A DNA stretch of 23,301 bases, taken from DATCSE01 sp036568605 (lineage in GTDB: Bacteria > Pseudomonadota > Gammaproteobacteria > Burkholderiales > Burkholderiaceae_C). The notes beneath the pieces were generated by a model. It did not search any database. It saw only the letters and a list, made by a program, of their open reading frames with translations, and had not been told where the DNA came from. A program made the position numbers and the translations under genes. Of this stretch, positions 9,710 through 16,361 are shown piece by piece; the first letter of the stretch is position 1; each line of letters begins with the position of its first letter. The DNA lies in the NCBI GenBank assembly GCA_036568605.1, contig DATCSE010000420.1:1-23301 (forward strand), in the 5' to 3' direction.

Positions 9710-9725
9710 AGGAGACGACATCGTG
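9710..9725 (+). promoter_or_regulatory. Ribosome-binding site that fixes a GTG start
   Basis: AGGAG at 9710-9714 is followed by 8 nt and then GTG at 9723. This decides the start of the class II aldolase gene over an in-frame upstream ATG at 9657, which would also overlap the 5' end of the divergent regulator gene. Confidence 0.75.
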
Positions 9726-10502
9726 AGCACGCCCGCCCTGAAGATTCCGAGCCGCCGGAACGAAGTCAGCCCCGAGGAATGGCAGGTCCGCGTCGACCTC
9801 GCCGCGGCCTACCGGCTGGTCGCCGCGTTCAAGTGGGACGACCTCGTGTTCACCCACATCAGCGCACGCGTGCCGGGGCGGCACGACCAGTTCCTGATCA
9901 ACCCGTACGGGCTGATGTTCGAGGAGATCACCGCGTCCAGCCTGATCAAGGTCGACGCGGCCGGCAACAAGCTCGACGAGTCCGAGTTCCCGGTGAACCC
10001 GGCCGGCTTCGTGATCCACAGTGCGATCCATGCGGCGCGCCACGATGCGCAGTGCGTGCTGCACGTTCATTCGCTGAACGGCATTGCGGTGTCGGCGCAG
10101 AAGGGCGGGGTGCTGCCGATTTCGCAGCAGTCGATCTTCGTGCTGTCCAGCCTGGGTTATCACGACTACGAAGGCGTCGCGCTGCGCGACGACGAGAAGC
10201 CGCGGCTGGTGGCCGATCTCGGGCCGGACAACCAGTTCCTGATGCTGCGAAACCACGGCCTGCTGACCGTGGGCGCGACGGTGGCCGACGCGTTCCTCAA
10301 CATGTACCTGTTCGAGTCGGTCTGCACGATCCAGGTCCGCGCGCAGGCGGGCGGCGGCGAGCTGATCCCGGTGGACCCGCGCATCATCGCCGGCGCGCAG
10401 GCGCAGGCCAAGCAGGTGACGCGCGGCGTCGGGGGCGGGGCGCTGACGTGGCCGGGGCTGCTGCGGCGACTGGACCGGGCCGATCCGAGTTATCGCAGTT
10501 GA
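9723..10502 (+). CDS. Class II aldolase/adducin family protein
   Basis: 259 residues from a GTG start. The family's zinc-site histidines are present: CVLHVHS (H114, H116) and LMLRNHGLLTVG (H178). Other family features are FTHISARVPG near residue 45, INPYGLMFEEITASSL near 60-74 and the C-terminal helical region. The overall sequence is of the type usually annotated simply as class II aldolase family protein in Burkholderiales, not L-fuculose-phosphate or ribulose-5-phosphate enzymes. Members cleave or decarboxylate small oxygenated compounds, but the substrate is not predictable here. It is divergent from the Crp-type regulator (56 bp apart), which might also control it. It ends 13 bp from the convergent enoyl-CoA hydratase gene. 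Confidence 0.88.
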   Translation: MSTPALKIPSRRNEVSPEEWQVRVDLAAAYRLVAAFKWDDLVFTHISARVPGRHDQFLINPYGLMFEEITASSLIKVDAAGNKLDESEFPVNPAGFVIHSAIHAARHDAQCVLHVHSLNGIAVSAQKGGVLPISQQSIFVLSSLGYHDYEGVALRDDEKPRLVADLGPDNQFLMLRNHGLLTVGATVADAFLNMYLFESVCTIQVRAQAGGGELIPVDPRIIAGAQAQAKQVTRGVGGGALTWPGLLRRLDRADPSYRS

Positions 10503-10515
10503 CGCGCGTCCCCCT

Positions 10516-11295
10516 TCAACGGAACTTCGGCGGCCGCTTCTCGAGAAACGCCTTCAAGCCCTCGTCGCCGTTCGCATGGAACAGGTTCGAGACGAACTGG
10601 TCGCGCTCGGCTGCGAGTTGCTCCGGCCATGTCGCGGTCGGCGCGTTCTGCAGCAGCTCCTTCGCGCCGGCCAGCGCGTTGGGTGCCATCTCGGCGAGCC
10701 GGCCCGCGAGCGCGAGCGCTTCGGGCAGCGCCCGGCCGCTGTCGGTCACCGCGGTGACCAGGCCCCAGGCCTGCAGTTGCCGCGCCGACACCGGCTCGGC
10801 CAGCCAGATCAGCTTCTGCGCGAGCGGCCGCGGCAGCGCGCGCGCCAGGTGCCAGGTCGCACCGGCATCCGGCGTCAGCCCGATGCGGGCATAGGAGAGC
10901 ACGAAGCGTGCGTCCTCGGCCGCGACGATCAGGTCGCAGGCCAGCGCGATCGAGAAGCCGGCACCGGCCGCGGCGCCCTCGACCGCGGCGATGATGGGCT
11001 TCGGGAACGCGCGCAGCACCTCGACGAACTGGTGCAGCAACCCGAGCTGCTGCACCTGCGCCGGCGGGCCGATCTGGCGCCGCTCGATCAGCCCGTTCAC
11101 GTTGCCGCCGGCGCAGAAGTGGGCGCCGTCGCCGCGCAGCACGACACAGCGCAGGTCCGGGTCCGACTCGGCCTTGTCGAGCATCTCGATCGCGGCGGTC
11201 AGCACCTGCGGAGACAGCGTGTTGCGCGTGGCCGGGTCGCTGAAGGTCAGCACCAGCACGGCGCCGTCGCGTTCGGTCAGGAGTTCTGAAGACAT
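10516..11295 (-). CDS. Enoyl-CoA hydratase/isomerase (crotonase family), PaaG-like active site
   Basis: 259 residues, the usual crotonase size. The CoA-binding and oxyanion-hole segments are HFCAGGNV (59-66) and EGAAAGAGFSIALACDL (106-122). In ARIGLTPDAGATWHL the catalytic region carries D143 in the PD position, and no hydratase-type Glu pair is apparent. This matches PaaG-type isomerases (1,2-epoxyphenylacetyl-CoA isomerase, also a delta3-delta2-enoyl-CoA isomerase) rather than true hydratases. No other phenylacetate genes are nearby, so a general unsaturated acyl-CoA isomerase is equally likely. The start at 11295 (MSSELL) begins the conserved domain; an 87-residue in-frame extension upstream has no similarity. 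No good ribosome-binding site is visible. Confidence 0.88.
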   Translation of the reverse strand: MSSELLTERDGAVLVLTFSDPATRNTLSPQVLTAAIEMLDKAESDPDLRCVVLRGDGAHFCAGGNVNGLIERRQIGPPAQVQQLGLLHQFVEVLRAFPKPIIAAVEGAAAGAGFSIALACDLIVAAEDARFVLSYARIGLTPDAGATWHLARALPRPLAQKLIWLAEPVSARQLQAWGLVTAVTDSGRALPEALALAGRLAEMAPNALAGAKELLQNAPTATWPEQLAAERDQFVSNLFHANGDEGLKAFLEKRPPKFR

Positions 11296-11464
11296 CGGAA
11301 TCGACTGGTGGCGGTGACGACGGGAAGGCAGCGGCCAAGGGGCTGCCACAGGCCGCAGAATTGTGTCACGTAGCCCATGGGGAACCCAGGGTCGTCCCAG
11401 AGGGGCAGGCGCACCCTGCCATGCTAGAGTCGCCGCAGCCAAAACCGGGAAGTTCCACCCACGC

Positions 11465-13516
11465 ATGCGCGCTGCACCGACCGTCATCGCCACCGGCCTC
11501 GTGCTGTGGCTGACCGCTCCTGCCGCACATGCCCTCGGATTCGGACGCGTCGTCAACGCGACTCAGCTGGGCCAGCCGCTGAACTTCGCGGCGACGCTGC
11601 GGCTCGAGGGCGACGAAGCGCTGGCGCGCGAATGCGTGACCGCCGACGTCCTCGTCGGCGAGAACCGGCTGCAACCGAACCAGTTGCGCGTGACGCTGGA
11701 GCCTGGTGCCGAGCCCGGCGAGCGCAACGTGCGCATCACGAGCTCGACGCTGGTCGACGAGCCGGTCGTGACCGTCAACGTCTCGATCGGTTGCGGCTCG
11801 CACATCACGCGCAAGTTCGTCGCGTTCGTCGACCCGCCGCTGATCAACCTCGCGCAAGGAGGCGGTGCCGCCGCAGAGCCGGCACCGAACCTGACGGCGC
11901 AGCGTGTCGACTCGCAGGTCGCGCCGCTGACCGACATCGTGCCGGGCAACAGCAGCGGCAGCACCGCGGTTCCGCCCGAGTCGCGCGGCGGGATGCGAGT
12001 GCCGCCCCGACCGTCGCGCTCGCGCGCGTTGGCCGCCGCCGCGCCTGGCGGGTCCGGCCGCGCGGGCGTCGCCGCTTCGAGTGTGGCGCCCAAGCCGGCC
12101 GCGGAACGCCTGGCCCGCGCCAATCGCATGGCGGCTGCGCCGCGGCCTGCGACGCGCGGGCCGCGGCTGCAGCTCGAGGCTGCGCCCAGCGTCGCGGAAC
12201 GCGTGGCGGCCGCGGCTTCGGATTCCGCGATGGGGAGCGTGGCGTCATCGTCCATCGTCGACGCCGCGGTGAAGGCGGCGTTCGCTGCCGCCGCGGCCAG
12301 TGCCGCTTCCGCGGCCGACGCCGCGGGCCAGCAGCTCGCGAAGGAGCGGGCCCGCCTGCAGGCGCTCGAAGACGGCATCACGCAGCTGCGCAGCGAATCG
12401 CAGGCGAGCCAAAAGGCCCTCGCGGCGCTGCAGGTGCGGTTGAACCAGGCCGAGTCGGAGCGCTACGCGAACCCGCTGGTCTATGCGCTGGCCTGGCTGT
12501 CGGCGCTGCTGGCCGTGGCGGTCGCTGCGCTGTGGTGGCGGCAGTCGCGGCAGCAAGGCAATGCGCAATGGTGGAGCGCGCCGGCGCCGAATGCCGGCAA
12601 GCCCGAGCGACCGGCGCGCGCCGGCGAGGGCATCCTGCGCGAGCCGATCTCGGCGCCGCAGGTGTTCGCGACCGGGCCCGATGTGGCCGGTGCCTCGTAC
12701 GAAGCCTCGCCGGTGTTCGACCCGCCGCGGCCGGCGCCCGCTGCCGCGGCACCGGTCGTCGCGCCCGTGATGGCCGCCGTGCCGTCGCCGGTGCCCGATC
12801 GCGAGGCGCGCGAGCTGTCGGTCGAAGAGCTGATCGACCTGGAGCAGCAGGCCGAGTTCTTCATCGTGCTCGGCCAGGACGATGCGGCGATCGAGCTGCT
12901 GATGAGCCATGTGCGCAGCAGCGGCGGCATCAGCCCGCTGCCGCACCTGAAGCTGCTGGAGATCTACCGTCGCCGCGGCGATGTCGAGGCCTACCAGCGC
13001 ATCCGCGAGCGCTTCAACCGCCGCTTCAACGCCTACGCGCCCGATTGGGAGTCGGACCTGCAGCAGGGCCGTTCGCTCGAGGACTACCCGGCCGTGATGC
13101 AGCAGCTGACGTCGCTGTGGTCCGGCCCCGAGCGCACGATGGAGCACCTCGACGGCCTGCTGTTCCGGCGCACGCAGGACGGCGAGACCTTCGAGCTGCC
13201 GGCGTACCGGGAGCTGCTGTTCCTGTATTCGATCGCGCGCGATCTGGCCGAGCAGGACGCGAGCCGCCCCGGTGCCGACGTCGACCTGCTGCTGCCGATC
13301 GGCGAGCCGGACCACGGGCCGATCTCGCAGCTGATGACGGCGACCAGCTCGCTGGATGCGCGGCCGCTGCACACGAGCACGCTGCCGCTGGATGTCGACG
13401 TGTCGTTCGGCCATGGGACCGGCGCCGGCTCCGGCGCGAAGCGGTATGCGCCGGACTCCGGCTTCATCAACCTGAACGAACTCGGCGATCCGGGCCGCGG
13501 CGGCGGCAAGCGCTGA
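11465..13516 (+). CDS. FimV/HubP-like inner-membrane protein without visible LysM domain
   Basis: 683 residues. Order of parts: a signal peptide (1-23, ending AHA before LGFGRV) and a FimV N-terminal-type beta domain (about 24-130) with LGQPLNFAATLRL. Next comes a long Ala/Pro/Ser-rich linker (about 130-290), a coiled coil (about 290-335) and one transmembrane segment (about 337-359, LVYALAWLSALLAVAVAALWW). The cytoplasmic region has a TPR-like unit (about 452-535) with LEQQAEFFIVLGQDDAAIELL and HLKLLEIYRRRGDVEAY, and a Gly-rich tail ends the protein. This order matches FimV/HubP, polar organisers of type IV pili and chemosensory proteins. The LysM peptidoglycan-binding motif of canonical FimV is not visible. 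The start is placed at the signal peptide; GGGAAG lies about 13 nt upstream. It is divergent from the crotonase gene. Confidence 0.82.
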   Translation: MRAAPTVIATGLVLWLTAPAAHALGFGRVVNATQLGQPLNFAATLRLEGDEALARECVTADVLVGENRLQPNQLRVTLEPGAEPGERNVRITSSTLVDEPVVTVNVSIGCGSHITRKFVAFVDPPLINLAQGGGAAAEPAPNLTAQRVDSQVAPLTDIVPGNSSGSTAVPPESRGGMRVPPRPSRSRALAAAAPGGSGRAGVAASSVAPKPAAERLARANRMAAAPRPATRGPRLQLEAAPSVAERVAAAASDSAMGSVASSSIVDAAVKAAFAAAAASAASAADAAGQQLAKERARLQALEDGITQLRSESQASQKALAALQVRLNQAESERYANPLVYALAWLSALLAVAVAALWWRQSRQQGNAQWWSAPAPNAGKPERPARAGEGILREPISAPQVFATGPDVAGASYEASPVFDPPRPAPAAAAPVVAPVMAAVPSPVPDREARELSVEELIDLEQQAEFFIVLGQDDAAIELLMSHVRSSGGISPLPHLKLLEIYRRRGDVEAYQRIRERFNRRFNAYAPDWESDLQQGRSLEDYPAVMQQLTSLWSGPERTMEHLDGLLFRRTQDGETFELPAYRELLFLYSIARDLAEQDASRPGADVDLLLPIGEPDHGPISQLMTATSSLDARPLHTSTLPLDVDVSFGHGTGAGSGAKRYAPDSGFINLNELGDPGRGGGKR

Positions 13517-13558
13517 GCGCTCCTGTCGGTACGAGCAACGTGCCGGCGCGGGCAGTCG

Positions 13559-14722
13559 TCAGAGCTTGGCCAGCCGATCCAGCGCGAGCTGCAGCGTTTC
13601 GTCCTTCTTCGCGAAGCAGAAACGCGCGAAGTGCTGCTCGAACCCGCCGCGGTAGAACGCCGACACGGGAATCGCGGCGACGCCGACCTCGGCAGTCAGC
13701 CAGCGGCAGAAGTCCTCTTCGCGCAGATCGCTGATGGCCGAGTAGTCGACGCACTGGAAGTAGCTGCCCAGGCTGGGCAGCAGCCGAAAGCGCGTCGCGG
13801 CCAGGCCTTCGCGGAACAGATCGCGCTTGCGCTGGTAGAACGCCGGCAGCTCGAGGTGGTGCGATGCATCCGCCATGTAGGCGGCCAGGCCGTGCTGCAT
13901 CGGCGTGTTGACCGTGAACACGTTGAACTGGTGCACCTTGCGAAACTCGGCGGTCAGCGCGGCCGGCGCGGCCGCGTAGCCGACCTTCCAGCCGGTCACG
14001 TGGTAGGTCTTGCCGAAGCTCGAGATCAGGACCGAACGCTGCGCGAGCTCGGGAAAGCGTGCGACGCTCTGGTGCTGCGCGCCGTCGTACACCATGTGCT
14101 CGTAGACCTCGTCGGCGATCACGATCACGTCGGTGGGCCGCAGCAGTTCGGCGAGGCGCCGCATCTGCGCCGCCGACCAGACCGTGGCGCTCGGGTTGTG
14201 CGGCGTGTTGACCAGGATCGCGCGGGTGCGCGGCGTCAGCGCCGCGGCGATGCGGTCGAAGTCGGGCTCGAACGTGCCCGGCGTCAGCGGCACGTGCACC
14301 GGCACGCCGCCGGCCAGCAGGATGTTGGGCTCGTAGCTGTCATAGCACGGGTCGAGCAGGATCACCTCGTCGCCCGGGTGCACGATCGCGAGGATCGCGG
14401 TCAGGATCGCCTGGGTCGCGCCGGCGGTGATCGTGATCTCGCTGCCGGGGTCGTAGGCATGGCCGTACAGGGTCGCGATCTTCACCGCGACGGCCTCGCG
14501 CAGCGCCGGCACGCCGGTCATCGGCGGGTACTGGTTCAGGCCGCCGCGCATCGCCGCGTCGACCGCGGCGACCAGGCGCGGGTCGCAGTCGAAGTCCGGG
14601 AAGCCCTGGCCGAGGTTGACCGCGCCGTGCGCCTGCGCCAGCGCCGACATCACCGTGAAGATCGTCGTCCCGACTTCCGGCAGGCGGCTCGTGATCGGAG
14701 GCGTTCTGGCAATGCTGCTCAT
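13559..14722 (-). CDS. PLP-dependent aminotransferase, YbdL-like (methionine aminotransferase)
   Basis: 387 residues of the fold-type I aspartate-aminotransferase superfamily. Visible features are NLGQGFPDFDCD (35-46), NQYPPMTGVPALREAV (63-78), the cofactor region NTPHNPSATVW (172-182), IADEVYEHMVY (202-212, with D204 and Y207) and the PLP-binding Lys K238 in SSFGKTYHVTGWKVGY. The FGKTYHVTGWK and GQGFPDF segments are typical of the YbdL/kynurenine-aminotransferase-like group. E. coli YbdL prefers methionine and transaminates it with 2-oxo acids, including the last step of methionine salvage. The gene starts 31 bp after the cysB stop on the same strand, so cotranscription is likely and fits a sulfur amino acid role. 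It converges with the FimV-like gene. Confidence 0.88.
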   Translation of the reverse strand: MSSIARTPPITSRLPEVGTTIFTVMSALAQAHGAVNLGQGFPDFDCDPRLVAAVDAAMRGGLNQYPPMTGVPALREAVAVKIATLYGHAYDPGSEITITAGATQAILTAILAIVHPGDEVILLDPCYDSYEPNILLAGGVPVHVPLTPGTFEPDFDRIAAALTPRTRAILVNTPHNPSATVWSAAQMRRLAELLRPTDVIVIADEVYEHMVYDGAQHQSVARFPELAQRSVLISSFGKTYHVTGWKVGYAAAPAALTAEFRKVHQFNVFTVNTPMQHGLAAYMADASHHLELPAFYQRKRDLFREGLAATRFRLLPSLGSYFQCVDYSAISDLREEDFCRWLTAEVGVAAIPVSAFYRGGFEQHFARFCFAKKDETLQLALDRLAKL

Positions 14723-14753
14723 GATGGGAGGCTCGAGGCTAAGCGGATGGGGA

Positions 14754-15701
14754 TCAGAGCTGGTAGTCGAAGCCGCCGCTGCCTTCCATCGCCTGCACGA
14801 TCAGCGCGCGGCTGAGGCGGTCGGACAGCATTTCGGCAAAGGCATAGACGAAGTTGCGCAGGTACGCGCCGCGCTTGAACGCGATGCGCGTGACGTTCTG
14901 TCCGAACAGGTGGCCCAGCGGGCGCGCGACGAGCTCGCCGCCCGGCGGGTCGTCGCGGGTCGCGAGCTCGGAGACGATGCCCACGCCCAGGCCGATGCGC
15001 ACATAGGTCTTGATGACGTCGGCGTCGATCGCCTCGAGCACGAAGTTCGGCTTCAGCTGGCGCGTCGCGAACGCGTGGTCGACCCGCGTGCGTCCGCTGA
15101 AGGAGGGGTGGTACGAGACCAGCGGCTGGCGCGCCAGGTCCTCGAGCGTGATGTGCTCGATCTGCGTGAGGGGATGCCCGCCGGGCATCACGGCCGAGTG
15201 CTGCCACTCGTAGCATGGCATCGTGACCAGCTCCTCGCGGCCGGTCAGCGCCTCGGTCGCCAGGCCGATATCGGCGACCTCCTCGATCACCATGCGCGCC
15301 ACCTCGCCGGGCGAGCCCTGGTGCAGCACGATGTTGACCTTCGGAAAGCGCTTGCGCAGTTGTGCGACCGGCTCGGGCAGGAAGTAGCGGGCCTGGCTGT
15401 GCGTGGTCGCGACCGACAGCGTGCCGGCGTCCTGCTTCGAGAACTCCTCGCCGATGCGCTTCAGGTTGCCGACCTCGCGCATGATCACTTCGATTGCGCG
15501 CAGCACCTGCTGGCCCGGCTCGGTGACGCGGCGCAGCCGCTTGCCGTGGCGCGCGAAGATGTCGACGCCCAGCTCCGCCTCGAGCTCGAGGATGGCCTTG
15601 GAGATGCCGGGCTGCGACGTGAACAGCGCCTTCGCCGTTTCGGTCAGGTTCAAGTCGCGGCGGACGGCTTCCTGGACGAAACGGAACTGGTGCAGATTCA
15701 T
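14754..15701 (-). CDS. cysB: CysB-type LysR-family transcriptional regulator
   Basis: 315 residues, close to the usual CysB length of about 313-324. The N-terminal winged helix-turn-helix reads MNLHQFRFVQEAVRRDLNL, then TETAKALFTSQPGISKAILELE, then GVDIFARHGKRLRRVTEPG. The effector domain has TTHSQARYFLPEPV, HQGSPGEVARMV, DIGLATEAL and YHPSFSGRTRVD, all typical of CysB/Cbl. In enteric bacteria CysB activates sulfate and thiosulfate assimilation genes on binding N-acetylserine or O-acetylserine. Here it is followed by a methionine-type aminotransferase and preceded by cbiX. Its start codon lies 3 bp from the arm of a 270-bp palindromic element, which must form its 5' leader or promoter region. 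No classical ribosome-binding site is seen. Confidence 0.93.
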   Translation of the reverse strand: MNLHQFRFVQEAVRRDLNLTETAKALFTSQPGISKAILELEAELGVDIFARHGKRLRRVTEPGQQVLRAIEVIMREVGNLKRIGEEFSKQDAGTLSVATTHSQARYFLPEPVAQLRKRFPKVNIVLHQGSPGEVARMVIEEVADIGLATEALTGREELVTMPCYEWQHSAVMPGGHPLTQIEHITLEDLARQPLVSYHPSFSGRTRVDHAFATRQLKPNFVLEAIDADVIKTYVRIGLGVGIVSELATRDDPPGGELVARPLGHLFGQNVTRIAFKRGAYLRNFVYAFAEMLSDRLSRALIVQAMEGSGGFDYQL

Positions 15702-15735
15702 GCAAGGGGCCTGTCGACATATGAATCACCCCTGC

Positions 15736-15836
15736 GCCGGAGCTGCAAGGGGTGCAGCGCTAGGCGCAGGCCGCCGGTCGGGGTCGGGCCCCGGCCAAGG
15801 CCTGCAACGACGCGATGCGCCCCTTGCAGCTCCGGC
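15736..15836 (+). repeat. Hairpin X of the composite element
   Basis: A perfect 17-bp stem (15736-15752, GCCGGAGCTGCAAGGGG, with 15820-15836) encloses a 67-nt loop. On the plus strand the loop contains, in order, CTAGGCGC (15760-15767), CGGGGTCGGGCCCCGG (15779-15794) and GCAACGACG (15804-15812). The same three blocks, in the same order and nearly the same spacing, occur in hairpin Y on the other strand. Confidence 0.88.
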
Positions 15837-15843
15837 CCTTCAG

Positions 15844-15943
15844 GTAGCGCCCCACAGCGGGCGCACTCGTCGTTGCCAATGCTCACCGGGGCCCGACCCC
15901 GGTTCCGCTTGGCGCCTAGATTGCGCCCGCTGTGGGGCGCTAC
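15844..15943 (-). repeat. Hairpin Y of the composite element
   Basis: A perfect 22-bp stem (15844-15865, beginning GTAGCGCCCCACAGC, with 15922-15943) encloses a 56-nt loop. Read on the minus strand, the loop carries CTAGGCGC (15912-15919), CGGGGTCGGGCCCCGG (15886-15901) and GCAACGACG (15868-15876). The stem sequence is unrelated to that of hairpin X. Confidence 0.88.
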
Positions 15944-15977
15944 GCAGGGGTGATTCATATGTCGACAGGCCCCTGGA

Positions 15978-16361
15978 TTATTCCAGCGAATGTTCCGTGG
16001 CCAGCTTGTATGCGGATTCGGCCATGGCTGCGATGACCGCCTCTAGCTCGCCGACGGCCGGGTGAAGCCGCCACTGCACCAGCGGGTGCGCCTCCTCGAG
16101 GGTGCGCACGAGCACCGGCAGGTCCTGGCGCACATGGCCACCGGCACCGAGAAACAGCGGCACGATGTCGACGCGGTCGCAACCGGCGAGCGCCAGGTCC
16201 CGACCGGCGTCGGCGATGCTCGGGGCCATCAGTTCGAGATAGGCGAGACGAACCTCCAGCGATGCATCGCGCTCGCGCACGCGCGCCGCGACTGCTTCGA
16301 AGGGCGCGGCCCAACGCGGGTCACGCGCGCCGTGGGCAAACAGCAGGACACCGCGCTTCAT
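15978..16361 (-). CDS. cbiX: Short CbiX-type sirohydrochlorin chelatase
   Basis: 127 residues, the size of the single-domain CbiX(S)/SirB-like chelatases. It starts MKRGVLLFAHGARDPRW, with metal-binding H10, and has the second His, H76, in PLFLGAGGHVRQDLP. The GARDPRW and GAGGHVRQD segments are hallmarks of the family. It inserts a divalent metal into sirohydrochlorin: cobalt for cobalamin, or iron for the siroheme of sulfite and nitrite reductases. Next to cysB the siroheme role is attractive, but the metal cannot be read from sequence. Its ATG overlaps the lptG stop in an ATGA arrangement, so it is probably translationally coupled to lptG. Its stop codon lies 3 bp from the palindromic element. 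Confidence 0.9.
   Translation of the reverse strand: MKRGVLLFAHGARDPRWAAPFEAVAARVRERDASLEVRLAYLELMAPSIADAGRDLALAGCDRVDIVPLFLGAGGHVRQDLPVLVRTLEEAHPLVQWRLHPAVGELEAVIAAMAESAYKLATEHSLE

Larger units (their letters stand above)
15705..15974. repeat. Composite palindromic element with 32-bp perfect terminal inverted repeats
   Basis: The arms 15705-15736 and 15943-15974 are exact reverse complements over 32 bp, starting AGGGGCCTGTCGACATATGA. Inside lie two hairpins in opposite orientation (15736-15836 and 15844-15943), separated by 7 bp. They share an inner core but have different stems. The element fills the whole space between the cbiX stop and the cysB start. No ORF of interest, transposase or clear target-site duplication is present (left flank ATGCA, right flank GGATT). 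Its architecture resembles a non-autonomous mobile palindrome or a structured regulatory element. The structure is directly visible; the function is unknown. Confidence 0.9.

Noticed and set aside
11296..11556. N-terminal extension of the enoyl-CoA hydratase/isomerase gene
   Set aside because: The extra 87 residues have no similarity to crotonases and overlap the leader of the divergent FimV-like gene.
14616..15953. 445-codon plus-strand open frame opposite cysB
   Set aside because: It is antisense to cysB with the low-complexity Arg/Ala/Asp-rich composition of complementary frames, and runs into the palindromic element.
15705..15974. Insertion sequence with target-site duplication
   Set aside because: No transposase is encoded and the flanking bases (ATGCA, GGATT) are not a direct repeat, so a classical IS or a recently inserted MITE cannot be claimed.
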